Assembly: GCA_030427145.1 (NCBI GenBank)
Contig: JAUHWT010000009.1
Location: 62,001 to 126,000, forward strand
Direction: 5' to 3'
DNA from: Alphaproteobacteria bacterium
GTDB lineage: Bacteria; Pseudomonadota; Alphaproteobacteria; Rhodobacterales; Rhodobacteraceae
DNA length: 64,000 nt
This document shows positions 55,503 to 64,000 of this stretch, one piece after another (position 1 is the first letter of the stretch; each line of letters starts with the position of its first letter). A program made the position numbers and the translations under genes. The notes beneath the pieces are model-generated. The model did no database searches. It was not told the DNA's origin and worked only from the letters and a program-made list of their open reading frames with translations.

Positions 55503-56678
55503 ATGGCCTCAATAATGCAGACCCAGGCCGGTGACGCGGGGGCGTTCCGGTCTTTCGACCTCTCCCGCGTGCCCAGCCCCTGTTTCGTGGTGGATGAGGC
55601 GGCGATCGAGCGCAATCTGTCGATCCTGCACGATGTCGGGGAGCGGTCCGGCGCGACGGTTTTGGCCGCGCTTAAGGCGTTTTCGATGTTCTCGCTCGCG
55701 CCCCTGACCATGCGGTACCTGTCCGGGGTCTGCGCCTCGGGCCTCTACGAGGCCCGTCTGGGGCGGGAGGAATATGGCGGGGAGGTCGCGACCTACTGCG
55801 CCGGGTACAGGCCGGGGGAAATTGATAAAATTATTGGTCTTTCCGACCACATGATCTTCAATTCCCCGGCCCAGAGGGACCGGTTCCTGCCCAACATCCG
55901 CGCCGCCTCGCGCCCCGTCCATGCGGGTCTGCGCATCAATCCGGAGCATTCCGAGGGCGAGATTCCGAAATACGACCCCTGCGCACCCGGATCACGGCTC
56001 GGCACCCCACTGTCGCAGATCACGGCGGACATGCTTGAGGGCGTGGACGGATTCCACATGCACACGCTGTGCGAGCAGGGGTTTGAGCCGCTGTTGCGCA
56101 CGTGGAACGCCATCGAGGACCGCATCTCGCCATTCCTTAAGGACCTGAAATGGCTGAACTTTGGCGGCGGACACCACATCACGCGCGAGGACTACGACCG
56201 CGAGGGGCTGATCACCTTTATTCGTGACCTGCGCGAAAAAACCGGCCTGACGATTTATCTGGAGCCGGGCGAGGCTGTGGCGCTGGACGCGGGTATTCTG
56301 GTGGGCGAGATCCTCGACCTGCCCACCAACGGGGTCGATCTCGCGATCACCGACATCTCCGCCACATGCCACATGCCCGACGTAATCGAGGCACCCTACC
56401 GTCCCGCCATGCTCGGCGAGGTTGAGAGCGGCCACACCTATCGCCTGGGCGGTCCATCCTGTCTCGCGGGCGACGTGATCGGGGATTACACCCGGCCGGA
56501 ACCGCTGCGTATTGGCGACAGGATAGCCTTCCTCGACCAGGGGCATTATTCAATGGTAAAAACCAATACTTTCAATGGTGTACCATTGCCCTCGATCGCG
56601 CTCTGGAACTCAGAAACCGATGAACTGCGCATGATCCGCGAGTTTGAATACGCGGATTTCCGGAACCGTCTGTCGTAA
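55503..56678 (+). CDS. nspC: Carboxynorspermidine/carboxyspermidine decarboxylase
   Basis: A 391-aa fold-III PLP decarboxylase: 'SPCFVVDEAAIERNL' at the start, PLP lysine in 'LAALKAFSMF', 'MHTLCEQGFEPLL', 'LNFGGGHHITREDYD', 'EPGEAVALDAG' and 'GPSCLAGDVIGDY' with the catalytic Cys. It removes the carboxyl group to give spermidine (from carboxyspermidine) or norspermidine. It begins 7 bp after the synthase stop, so the two are co-translated. Confidence 0.93.
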   Translation: MASIMQTQAGDAGAFRSFDLSRVPSPCFVVDEAAIERNLSILHDVGERSGATVLAALKAFSMFSLAPLTMRYLSGVCASGLYEARLGREEYGGEVATYCAGYRPGEIDKIIGLSDHMIFNSPAQRDRFLPNIRAASRPVHAGLRINPEHSEGEIPKYDPCAPGSRLGTPLSQITADMLEGVDGFHMHTLCEQGFEPLLRTWNAIEDRISPFLKDLKWLNFGGGHHITREDYDREGLITFIRDLREKTGLTIYLEPGEAVALDAGILVGEILDLPTNGVDLAITDISATCHMPDVIEAPYRPAMLGEVESGHTYRLGGPSCLAGDVIGDYTRPEPLRIGDRIAFLDQGHYSMVKTNTFNGVPLPSIALWNSETDELRMIREFEYADFRNRLS

Positions 56679-56688
56679 GGAGCGGCGC

Positions 56689-57543
56689 ATGGGTATTTTT
56701 CTCGACAGTGAACTGACGCACGCCGAACGCGACGCCACCAACGCCCGTTTCCGCATTATCCCCGTGCCGCTCGAGCGCACGGTGTCCTATGGCGCGGGTA
56801 CGGCGAAGGGTCCGGAGGCGATCATCGAGGCCTCAAATGAGCTGGAACGCAACAGCAACGGGGTTGAGCCTTGCGCGGCCGGTATCACAACCGAGGCGCC
56901 CATCGACTGCGACGGTCCGCTGCCCGATATCATGGAGCGCATTGCCGCCCGCACGGAAGCCGCCATCCGCGACGGGTGCGTTCCGGTAACGCTGGGCGGT
57001 GAGCATTCCCTGAGCTACGGCGCCGTGACGGGTGTAGCCCGGGCGGTTGGGGAGCCGGTAGGCATTGTCCAGATCGACGCCCATGCGGACCTTCGCATCG
57101 CCTATCAGGACGAGAAACATTCGCACGCATCCGTCATGCACCTGCTCGCCAGCGACGGCCACAAGCTGGCGCAATATGGTGTGCGGGCTCTATGCCAGCA
57201 GGAAATGGACGGGCGCGAGACCCATGGCGTGGAGTTCATCGACGCCGAGCAGCTGGTGACCGACGGCATCCACAGCGTCAAACTGCCGGAGGATTTTCCG
57301 CGCAAGGTCTATGTGTCCTTTGACGTGGACGGCCTCGATCCGTCGATCATGCCCGCGACCGGAACGCCCGTGCCCGGTGGGCTTGGCTACTACCAGGCGC
57401 TGCATATCGTCGAATCCGCGCTTGCAGGCCGCGAATGTGTTGGTCTCGACGTGGTGGAACTTGCTCCAAATGGAGAAACGGCCTGGGATTTCACGGCGGC
57501 ACAGATCACCTACCGGTTGATGGCCTCCTGCATGGGCGACTGA
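56689..57543 (+). CDS. speB: Agmatinase
   Basis: A 284-aa ureohydrolase splitting agmatine to putrescine and urea. The binuclear manganese ligands are visible in 'LGGEHSLS', 'QIDAHADLR' and 'SFDVDGLDPSIMP'. It starts at ATG 56689, with GGAG 10 bp before it, 10 bp after nspC. Together with SpeA it supplies the putrescine consumed by the two enzymes between them. The stop is 6 bp from the stop of the convergent exosortase gene. Confidence 0.93.
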   Translation: MGIFLDSELTHAERDATNARFRIIPVPLERTVSYGAGTAKGPEAIIEASNELERNSNGVEPCAAGITTEAPIDCDGPLPDIMERIAARTEAAIRDGCVPVTLGGEHSLSYGAVTGVARAVGEPVGIVQIDAHADLRIAYQDEKHSHASVMHLLASDGHKLAQYGVRALCQQEMDGRETHGVEFIDAEQLVTDGIHSVKLPEDFPRKVYVSFDVDGLDPSIMPATGTPVPGGLGYYQALHIVESALAGRECVGLDVVELAPNGETAWDFTAAQITYRLMASCMGD

Positions 57544-57549
57544 CCGGGG

Positions 57550-59181
57550 TCAGATCGCGCCCCAGTCCCGGTGCAGCACGGCCCAGCCGGCAACGATGGC
57601 ATTGGCCACCATATGGGCCACGATAGCATCCGCGAGGCTCCTGCGCCGCAGCCAGACAAGGGCAAATGCCAGCCCGGCCAGCCCCGCCGCCAGCCAGCGG
57701 CCGTGAAGCAGCGCGAAGAGCGCCGTCGAGACCGCAACCGCAGCTATACGCGTATTGCGACCACCTCGATCCATTTCGGCAAGGATATATCCGCGAAACA
57801 CCAGCTCCTCTACCAGCGGAACCAGCAGGACCGTTCCAGCGATCCTGGTAATCGCCCAGAGCGTAAAGCCTACGGTCCCCAGCCCCGCCAGTGCCCCGGT
57901 CAGCCCCGCATCGTCCGACACGCCAAACGGCAGCAGAAACAGCCACATGACACCAACAACCGCCCCGCCCGCGACCGCGACGGGATCAATCGCCCAGGTG
58001 ATGCGGGTGAGGTAAAGCCTGCGGAAAAACAGCAGCGTCACCAGCATGGCCGCAGCTTTCAACGGGTAGCCAATGGCGGGCGTGGCGAAGGCGGCGGAGG
58101 TGACGACCCCGGACATCATAAAAGCAATAAACGGAAACAGCCGCGCGGCGTTCCAGTCCTGGGCGACGGGCGGAGCGGTCGATGCCACACGGCCCGATGG
58201 CGTGATCCGCCACCAGGACACGGTACTGGACAGCCACAGGATGCCGAAGGACAGAATGGTGAAAGCGATCCAGCCCGCCTGGCTGTGAAAGCCCTCCATG
58301 GCCAGTTCCGGCGACACCCGGGCGCCGATCCAGACGAGCAGCGAAATCCGCAGCACGTTGAACACCCAGCTTGCGGCGATGCCGAGCGGAATCAGCAGAA
58401 AGTAATGGGGAAACCGCAGCTCACCACGGCCCAGCCAGGCGTTGAAGCCGATGAAGGCGGTGACAAGGACAAACCCCTCAATGCCTGAACAGGGACTGCC
58501 CACCGAGACCACGAAATCGTCGAGCCCGATCCGGTAGGTCTCCGGCTCGGCAAACGGTGCGTTGCCCATCCGGAACAGCACCTGATGGACGGCGTCAAAC
58601 GTGACCCGGGCCAGATCCTCGACATTCCACAAAAGCTGCCCGATTTCCGCGAGGTCGGGCACAAAAAACGCGGTAAGACAGACCCAAACCGGAGCGAACC
58701 CGGTGCTTCGCAGCCAGTCCAGAAAGGCAGGGGGGCTGAAAAACCACAGAAAAGCGCCCGCACCCGCCATGAGCGAGCCGACCGTCCAGACCGCAATCGT
58801 GGGCCAGACGATGGCCGCAGGCTGCACAAACAGCGTCGCGATGCCGGGAGCGAAGAGCAGCGCGAACCCAGCCAGATGCAAAGCCGCAAATCCGGTCCTG
58901 CGCGCCCCGGTCGGGATCTCCGCCGGCTGCACCACCAGGAAGATAACGAGCGCGCCAAACACCACCATGAACCGGGTCAGCAGATCGCCGAACATCATGC
59001 ATGTGTTCAGCCCACCGGAGACCGGACATTCGAAATTGAGCAGGAACTGGTAGACATAGACCAGCAGCACGACCTCTGACGCAACCACCGCCGCCACAAC
59101 CGGCAGCGCGCGCTCAAGAGGATTGCCCCCTGTCCTGAAAGTCGCCATGTCCCGTCCATATCCACCGTTTCGGTTGGCCAT
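57550..59181 (-). CDS. xrtE: Exosortase E / CPBP-type protease fusion (XrtE)
   Basis: A 543-aa, roughly 14-helix membrane protein joining two domains. Residues ~30-320 are exosortase-like, with Cys231 (SPCSGIEGF), Arg278 (NVLRIS) and His299 (FHSQAGW) as the expected catalytic triad. Residues ~340-540 form a CPBP/Abi intramembrane protease: E458-E459/R463 in 'EELVFRGYIL', H493 (ALLHGRW), H523 and N527 (AHMVANA). This architecture is the exosortase E/protease class, which in Rhodobacterales handles proteins with a C-terminal VPEID sorting tail. No such substrate is in the window. The alternative ATG at 59148 shortens it by 11 residues. Confidence 0.88.
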   Translation of the reverse strand: MANRNGGYGRDMATFRTGGNPLERALPVVAAVVASEVVLLVYVYQFLLNFECPVSGGLNTCMMFGDLLTRFMVVFGALVIFLVVQPAEIPTGARRTGFAALHLAGFALLFAPGIATLFVQPAAIVWPTIAVWTVGSLMAGAGAFLWFFSPPAFLDWLRSTGFAPVWVCLTAFFVPDLAEIGQLLWNVEDLARVTFDAVHQVLFRMGNAPFAEPETYRIGLDDFVVSVGSPCSGIEGFVLVTAFIGFNAWLGRGELRFPHYFLLIPLGIAASWVFNVLRISLLVWIGARVSPELAMEGFHSQAGWIAFTILSFGILWLSSTVSWWRITPSGRVASTAPPVAQDWNAARLFPFIAFMMSGVVTSAAFATPAIGYPLKAAAMLVTLLFFRRLYLTRITWAIDPVAVAGGAVVGVMWLFLLPFGVSDDAGLTGALAGLGTVGFTLWAITRIAGTVLLVPLVEELVFRGYILAEMDRGGRNTRIAAVAVSTALFALLHGRWLAAGLAGLAFALVWLRRRSLADAIVAHMVANAIVAGWAVLHRDWGAI

Positions 59182-59271
59182 GGTGTGGCGGCGAAATCTG
59201 TAAAACTTATGAATAAACTTACACGACGCGCGATCTGGCGGCGTGAAAAGGTCATGGTTGGGTGAGGTTGG

Positions 59272-59343
59272 TGGGCCCGGAAGGATTCGAACCTTCGGCC
59301 AATTGATTAAGAGTCAACTGCTCTACCACTGAGCTACGGGCCC
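59272..59343 (-). tRNA. tRNA-Lys (anticodon CTT)
   Basis: Read on the minus strand: acceptor GGGCCCG pairs with CGGGCCC; D arm GCTC...GAGC; anticodon arm TTGAC-TCTTAAT... with CTT in the loop; T arm with GGTTCGAATCC. A CCA end is encoded (to 59269). Reads codon AAG. It lies between the exosortase and glycerate kinase genes. Confidence 0.95.
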
Positions 59344-59414
59344 ACCCAGGGGACGTGGGCAGGTCACCCGCACATGTCCGAAGGCGGGTGACTACATCCG
59401 GGAACGGTCGGGCG

Positions 59415-60695
59415 TCAAGACGGATTCGTGGGCCGAGGTTCGATTAGAATGGCGCGGAAATCGTTCACGTTGGTCAGGGTCGGGCCGGTGACGATCTGAT
59501 CGCCGATCTCGCCGAAGAAAGTGTGGCTGTCGCTGCGTTTGAGCACATCCGCCGGGTCGAGACCTTTCGACCTGGCCTTTTCCAGCGTATCCGGGCCACA
59601 GAAGGCACCGGCGATCTCGGCCGCGCCGTCCACGCCATCGGTATCCCCGGCGAGCGCGTAAATCCCGGCGCGTCCGTCAAGCGCAATGGCGCAGGACAGG
59701 ATAAATTCAGCATTCGGACCGCCAACGCCACCGCCCCAGCCGGATACGGTGCATTCGCCACCGGAAATCAGCAGAACCGGTCTGTCTCCGGGGCTCAAAC
59801 CGTCCTGAATGTCCATCGCCGTTTTGGCCTGACGCGCGCCCGCCTCGCGGGCTTCCTCGTCAATACCATCGCCGAGATTGCGCGGCTCGATCCCCGCTTC
59901 GCGTGCCAGGTCCTCCGCGACGGCGAGGGACTGGGACGGGGCGGAAATCACCCGGTTGTCCACGCGCGAGAGACGGTGATCGTCCGGAGCGACAACGGTT
60001 GATCCGGCATGCAGGGCATCCATCGCGCTTTGCGGCAGCTTCATGTTCCGGTCCGCGATGATTTTCAGCGCGTCCTCAACGGTCGAGGTCTCACCCACCG
60101 TCACACCGGAGGCAATATCCCCCGGCACGTCGCCGGTGACATCGGAAATCATCAGGCTCAGAACCGAAGCCGGCCAGGCCATGGCGGCAAGCTGACCGCC
60201 CTTGATGCGGGAGAGATGCTTGCGCACCACGTTCATCTGACCAATCGGCGCACCGGACTCAAGCAGGGCGCGGTGCACCGCCTGGAAATCCTCAAGCGTT
60301 ATCCCCTCCGCCGGCGCACAAAGCAGCGACGATCCCCCGCCGGAAATCAGGGCAAGAACCAGATCGTCCTCCCCGGCCTCTCCAAGCAGTTTGAGAAGCC
60401 GCGCCGTTGCCTCCATGCCCGCCTGGTCGGAAACGGGATGTGCGGCCTCCACGATCTCGATGCCCTGGGTCGGACGGCCGTAGCCGTAGCGGGTGATCAC
60501 GAGGCCCTCACAGGGGCCCCAGACGCTTTCGACCGCCTCGGCCATGCGGGCGGAGGCCTTGCCGGCCCCCACCACGAACACGCGACCAACGGGCTTTTCC
60601 GGAAGCGCGCCGGGGATCGTTTTCATCGGATCGGCCGCGGCCACGGCGGCATCAAACAGTCGGCTCAGAAACGCCTTCGGTTCGGAGACGCTCAC
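59415..60695 (-). CDS. Glycerate 2-kinase (MOFRL family, TtuD/GckA-like)
   Basis: A 426-aa two-domain kinase, phosphorylating glycerate to 2-phosphoglycerate; relatives were long called hydroxypyruvate reductase TtuD. The N-terminal domain has 'VFVVGAGKASARMAEAVE' and 'GGGSSLLCAPAEGIT', the C-terminal MOFRL domain 'VLLISGGECTVSGWGGGVGG' (20 aa) and 'ALAGDTDGVDGAAEIAGAF'. It overlaps the upstream aminotransferase gene by 4 bp (ATGA), so they are probably co-transcribed. How it connects with ectoine catabolism is not obvious. Confidence 0.9.
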   Translation of the reverse strand: MSVSEPKAFLSRLFDAAVAAADPMKTIPGALPEKPVGRVFVVGAGKASARMAEAVESVWGPCEGLVITRYGYGRPTQGIEIVEAAHPVSDQAGMEATARLLKLLGEAGEDDLVLALISGGGSSLLCAPAEGITLEDFQAVHRALLESGAPIGQMNVVRKHLSRIKGGQLAAMAWPASVLSLMISDVTGDVPGDIASGVTVGETSTVEDALKIIADRNMKLPQSAMDALHAGSTVVAPDDHRLSRVDNRVISAPSQSLAVAEDLAREAGIEPRNLGDGIDEEAREAGARQAKTAMDIQDGLSPGDRPVLLISGGECTVSGWGGGVGGPNAEFILSCAIALDGRAGIYALAGDTDGVDGAAEIAGAFCGPDTLEKARSKGLDPADVLKRSDSHTFFGEIGDQIVTGPTLTNVNDFRAILIEPRPTNPS

Positions 60696-62074
60696 TTTCC
60701 GGACCCCAGAACCTTTTCAACCGCGTTTTTGGTGGCGGCAACCACCGTGTCGGCCTCCTCCCGCGTCAGGCAGAACGGAGGCGCAAAGCCGATGATGTCC
60801 CCCTGCGGCATGGCCCGGGCGATAACCCGGTCCTGCGCCAGCATCGCGGCGGCGACCTGCGGGCCGATTTTCTCGGACGCGTCGAAGAAGGTGTTACTGT
60901 CGCGGTCCTTCACCATTTCCACGGCGCAGAGCATGCCCTCGCCACGGATGTCACCCACATTGGGATGATCGCCCAGCGCTTCCTGCATGGTGCGGTTGAG
61001 GTATTCACCAACCGTGCCCGCGTTGTCGATGAGGTTCAGGTCATCCAGCAGCTTGAGGTTCGCCACACCGGCGGCGGCACCAATCGGATGCGCGGAATAG
61101 GTCCAGCCATGGCCAATAGGTCCATTTTCATCCGTACCCTGCTCCAGAACTTTCCAGACCCTGTCGCTGACAATGGAACCGGAGAGCGGCGCGTAGGCGG
61201 AGGTCAGGCCCTTGGCGATTGTGATGATGTCGGCCTCAAGCCCGTAATGGGCGGAGCCGAACATGGAACCCAGCCGACCGAAGCCGGTCACGACCTCGTC
61301 CACGACCAGCAGGATGTCGTATTTCCTCAGAACGCCCTGAATGGCCTCCCAGTAGCCGGCGGGCGGCGGCACGATGCCACCGGTGCCGAGCACCGGCTCA
61401 CCGATGAAGGCCGCAATGGTATCGGGGCCTTCGCGCTGGATCATGGCTTCAAGTTCAGCCGCGCAATGGGCCGAGAACTGCTCCTCAGTCTGGCTGCGGT
61501 TGTCGCGGCGGAAATAGTATGGCGCGTCGGTGTGGATGATCTGCGCCAGCGGCAGGTCGAATTTCTTGTGGAACAGCTCAAGCCCGGTGAGCGAACCGGT
61601 CACAAGGCCCGAGCCGTGATACCCGCGCCAGCGGGAGATGATTTTCTTCTTCTCGGGACGGCCGAGGATGTTGTTGTAGTACCAGATCAGCTTGACGTTG
61701 GTCTCGTTGGCGTCCGACCCGCCAAGGCCGAAATAGACCTTCGACATGTTGTCCGGCGCCCGGTCGAGAATCATCTTGGCCAGCGTGATCGAGGTTTCCG
61801 TGCCATGCCCGACATAGGAGTGGTAATAGGCAAGTTCCTTCGCCTGTTCGGCAATCGCCTCGGCAATCTCCTGACGGCCGTAGCCCACGTTTACGCAATA
61901 GAGGCCCGCAAAAGCGTCGAGAAAGCGCGTGCCGTCCCGGTCCTCGATATGCACTCCGGAGGCCGTCTGGATGACCCGCGAGGCCGTCTCGCCGCGCGCA
62001 TGCTGCGCCAGATGGGTGGACGGATGGAAAAAGTTTTCGCGGTCCCATTGTCCGAGCGTGTCATTCGTCAGCAT
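60692..62074 (-). CDS. Class III aminotransferase (DoeD-like)
   Basis: A 460-aa PLP fold-I enzyme (omega-amino acid:pyruvate type). PLP lysine in 'IITIAKGLTSAYAPLSG', the pyridine-ring Asp in 'LLVVDEVVTGFGRLG', the phosphate site in 'GLGGSDANETNVKL'. Directly downstream of the ectoine genes doeA and doeB (53 bp after doeB), where an aminotransferase of diaminobutyrate is expected (DoeD), giving aspartate-semialdehyde. The family has many substrates (taurine, beta-alanine, putrescine), so the specific role is an inference. Confidence 0.82.
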   Translation of the reverse strand: MLTNDTLGQWDRENFFHPSTHLAQHARGETASRVIQTASGVHIEDRDGTRFLDAFAGLYCVNVGYGRQEIAEAIAEQAKELAYYHSYVGHGTETSITLAKMILDRAPDNMSKVYFGLGGSDANETNVKLIWYYNNILGRPEKKKIISRWRGYHGSGLVTGSLTGLELFHKKFDLPLAQIIHTDAPYYFRRDNRSQTEEQFSAHCAAELEAMIQREGPDTIAAFIGEPVLGTGGIVPPPAGYWEAIQGVLRKYDILLVVDEVVTGFGRLGSMFGSAHYGLEADIITIAKGLTSAYAPLSGSIVSDRVWKVLEQGTDENGPIGHGWTYSAHPIGAAAGVANLKLLDDLNLIDNAGTVGEYLNRTMQEALGDHPNVGDIRGEGMLCAVEMVKDRDSNTFFDASEKIGPQVAAAMLAQDRVIARAMPQGDIIGFAPPFCLTREEADTVVAATKNAVEKVLGSGK

Positions 62075-62127
62075 TAGATCCTCTCCCGCGCCTGGCGCGT
62101 CAGTTGTGTGGCCCGCAAAGGCGTTGT

Positions 62128-63120
62128 TCAGGTTTCCGGAACCCCCACGACCGCAAGGCAGTCGCCCATTTTGATCAGTCCGGGAAAATGCCGGCTGATC
62201 AGGATGCCGCTCCTTGCGGCCCGGTATTCCCTCGGTGCCATGCCGGTCCGGTCCACGGCCCAGACCCGCGCAATAACATCCCCGAGGCTGACCTCATCCC
62301 CCAGATCCACCACCGGTTCATGCATCCCCTCGGTGTCGGAGAAGGTGTAACAGTCATCATCCGGCATACGCAGTTCCACGGTCGGGTCAACCTGCATTTC
62401 CCCGTCGAGAACGCCCGCATGGATCAGGAAGTTCCGAAGCCCCTTGCGCGCGACCCCGTTTGTCCGTGCGGTTGAGGACCCGCCGCCGCCCAGTTCGGTG
62501 GAGACGAAAACCTTGCCCATGTCCTCTGCGGCGGTGTCGTACATGCCGAGATTGTCGATTTCCAGAAGCTGGACGGAATACGGTGCGTTGAAAGCGCGCA
62601 TTGCCTCGAAGCTGGCGGCTTCCCGCGTCTTGTCGTCCTGCACATGGGCGCAGGCAAACGGGATGAAGTCGAGCGTTTTGCCGCCCGAGTGAAAGTCCAG
62701 CACCATGTCCGCCATGGGCAGCATGGTGTTCTGGAAGTAATCCGCGATCTTCTCCGTTGGCGTCCCGTCCGGGCGACCCGGGAAGGAACGGTTGAGATTG
62801 CCCTTGTCATTCGGTGAGGTCCGGGTTCCGGCGCGAAAGGCTGGATAGTTGAAGGCGGGCACAATAATCACCCGGCCCGTGATGTCCTCCGGGCGCAGGG
62901 TCACGGTCAGCTCCTGAAGCGCAATCGGTCCCTCATACTCGTCACCGTGATTGGCACCGGTCAGCAGGACGGTCGGGCCATCGCCGTTCCGTATAACACA
63001 GAGCGGGATCATGATCGCGCCCCAGGCGCTCTGGTCATGGCTGAAGGGCAGACGCAGAAAGCCGTGATGGATGCCGTCCTCTTCAAAGGGAACCGTGGCT
63101 GTAATTGGATTCTCAGGCAT
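62128..63120 (-). CDS. doeB: N2-acetyl-L-2,4-diaminobutanoate deacetylase (DoeB-like)
   Basis: A 330-aa AspA/AstE-type zinc carboxypeptidase-fold deacylase, the second step of ectoine breakdown: it removes acetate from N2-acetyl-diaminobutyrate. Zinc-binding residues lie in 'TGANHGDEYEGPIALQE' (HxxE) and the later His in 'VLDFHSGGKTLDF'. It starts 3 bp after doeA, so the two form one translation unit. Sequence pattern and the doeA neighbour both favour DoeB. Confidence 0.87.
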   Translation of the reverse strand: MPENPITATVPFEEDGIHHGFLRLPFSHDQSAWGAIMIPLCVIRNGDGPTVLLTGANHGDEYEGPIALQELTVTLRPEDITGRVIIVPAFNYPAFRAGTRTSPNDKGNLNRSFPGRPDGTPTEKIADYFQNTMLPMADMVLDFHSGGKTLDFIPFACAHVQDDKTREAASFEAMRAFNAPYSVQLLEIDNLGMYDTAAEDMGKVFVSTELGGGGSSTARTNGVARKGLRNFLIHAGVLDGEMQVDPTVELRMPDDDCYTFSDTEGMHEPVVDLGDEVSLGDVIARVWAVDRTGMAPREYRAARSGILISRHFPGLIKMGDCLAVVGVPET

Positions 63121-63123
63121 CGT

Positions 63124-64000
63124 TCAGTCTTTCACGATCAGTTTGCGCGGCACGTTGGACAGGCATTCCGGCCAGGACTTTCCAATTCGAATGCTCTCGG
63201 TGATCTCAAAGCCCCAGTCATCCATCCAAAGGCCGGTCATGAAATGGAAGGTCATGTTTTCGCGCAGTTCGGTGGTAAAGCCCGGCCGCAATGACATGGT
63301 CCGCTCGCCCCAGTCGGGCGGATAGGAAAGCCCGATGGGATAGCCCGCGCGGTTGTCCTTCTCGATGCCATGTTTGTTGAGCACGCGGAGGAACGCGTTC
63401 GCGATATCCTCGCATGTGTTGCCCTCCACGGCCTTTTCCAGACCGGCATCCATTCCCTCAAGCACGGCCTTTTCAGCGTCGAGGAAGGTCTGCGTCGGCT
63501 TGCCCAGATACACCGTGCGCGACAGGGGACAGTGATAGCGGTTAACGACACCGGCAATCTCAAAGAATGTGCCCTGCCCGTTTTTCATCGGCAGGTCATC
63601 CCAGGTCAGGTGCGGCGCGCCCGCATCCGGGCCGGAGGGCAGTAGAGGCACAATCGCGGGATAGTCGCCGCCATAACCCGCCTCCGCATCATACCGCAGA
63701 CCGGCATCATATATGTCCGCCACCAGGTCACATTTGCGCATGCCGGGCTCGACCCGGTCAAAAATACGCTGGTGCATTTTCTCGACGATTTTGCCGGCCT
63801 GGCGCATGTAGCCCAGTTCGGCCTCGGATTTTATTGCCCGCTGCCAGTTCACCATGACCGTGGCATCGACAAAGGTCGCATTCGGCAAATGCGTCTGCAG
63901 CGAGGCATAGGCCGCGGCGGTGAACCAGTAGTTGTCCATCTCCACGCCGATGCGCCCGGAACCCATGCCCCGGTCGATCAACTGCTCCGAGAGGTAATCC
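63124..64000 (-). CDS. doeA: Ectoine hydrolase, Xaa-Pro aminopeptidase family (DoeA-like, 5' end outside window)
   Basis: The C-terminal ~292 residues of an M24/creatinase-fold hydrolase; the frame is open to the right edge, so about 100 N-terminal residues are missing. 'AGKIVEKMHQRIFDRVEPGM' (20 aa), 'GTFFEIAGVVNRYHCPLSRT' (20 aa) and 'PDWGERTMSLRPG' are pita-bread-fold segments, and the family metal ligands are only partly kept, as in creatinase-like hydrolases. With doeB next to it, opening of the ectoine ring to N-acetyl-diaminobutyrate is the expected role. Confidence 0.83.
   Translation of the reverse strand, partial: DYLSEQLIDRGMGSGRIGVEMDNYWFTAAAYASLQTHLPNATFVDATVMVNWQRAIKSEAELGYMRQAGKIVEKMHQRIFDRVEPGMRKCDLVADIYDAGLRYDAEAGYGGDYPAIVPLLPSGPDAGAPHLTWDDLPMKNGQGTFFEIAGVVNRYHCPLSRTVYLGKPTQTFLDAEKAVLEGMDAGLEKAVEGNTCEDIANAFLRVLNKHGIEKDNRAGYPIGLSYPPDWGERTMSLRPGFTTELRENMTFHFMTGLWMDDWGFEITESIRIGKSWPECLSNVPRKLIVKD

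Overview
The window is GC-rich, gene-dense chromosomal DNA of an alphaproteobacterium, most likely Rhodobacterales (Roseobacter group). The main indicators are a petABC cytochrome bc1 operon whose Rieske protein closely resembles the Rhodobacter type, the petP/petR regulator pair beside ilvE, a monomeric NADP-isocitrate dehydrogenase, a choline ABC ATPase (choV-like) at the left edge and ectoine-catabolism genes (doeA/doeB-like) at the right edge. No phage, integrase, complete insertion sequence or CRISPR array was seen. The only RNA gene recognised is one tRNA-Lys(CTT).

Layout: 1-2.9 kb choline ABC ATPase, facing a universal stress protein plus Na+/alanine symporter operon. 3.5-9.6 kb small membrane proteins, RidA, PetR/PetP, IlvE, a nucleoside hydrolase, RsfS and RlmH. 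10.2-12.9 kb petABC. 13-20 kb housekeeping and transport genes (TrmL, EamA and MFS transporters, AroC, SYLF protein, haloacid dehalogenase, RNA m5U methyltransferase, VOC protein). 20.4-26.9 kb three consecutive ABC exporter half-transporters followed by TlyA. 27-32 kb a TPR membrane protein, OpgG, OsmC and a methyltransferase. 32-37.6 kb an MFS transporter, a TctCBA carboxylate transporter and an XRE/DUF2975 pair. 37.8-41.5 kb an AtoE-type transporter and Icd. 41.8-52.1 kb a divergent amino-sugar locus. 52.4-57.5 kb a polyamine operon. 57.5-59.2 kb an exosortase/CPBP-protease fusion. 59.3-64 kb tRNA-Lys, glycerate kinase, aminotransferase, DoeB and DoeA (cut by the window edge).

The most coherent system is the amino-sugar locus. 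A CUT1-type sugar ABC importer, a BadF-type kinase, MurQ etherase, NagA deacetylase, a NagB-II-type deaminase and a GntR regulator would together make a PTS-independent route from imported MurNAc and/or GlcNAc to fructose-6-phosphate. The divergent control region carries mirrored GGTATT direct repeats and a 17-bp palindrome, both good operator candidates. The polyamine operon encodes arginine to agmatine to putrescine to spermidine by the carboxy(nor)spermidine route, without S-adenosylmethionine decarboxylase.

Unexplained structure includes a 21-bp tandem repeat array before speA whose complement reads as perfect coiled-coil heptads, a three-copy ~85-bp intergenic repeat family, a ~140-bp element with 25-bp inverted ends before tctC, and a perfect TGTGA-N6-TCACA site in the ~400-bp gap before rsfS. 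All functions are inferred by reading sequence; no database search was run.
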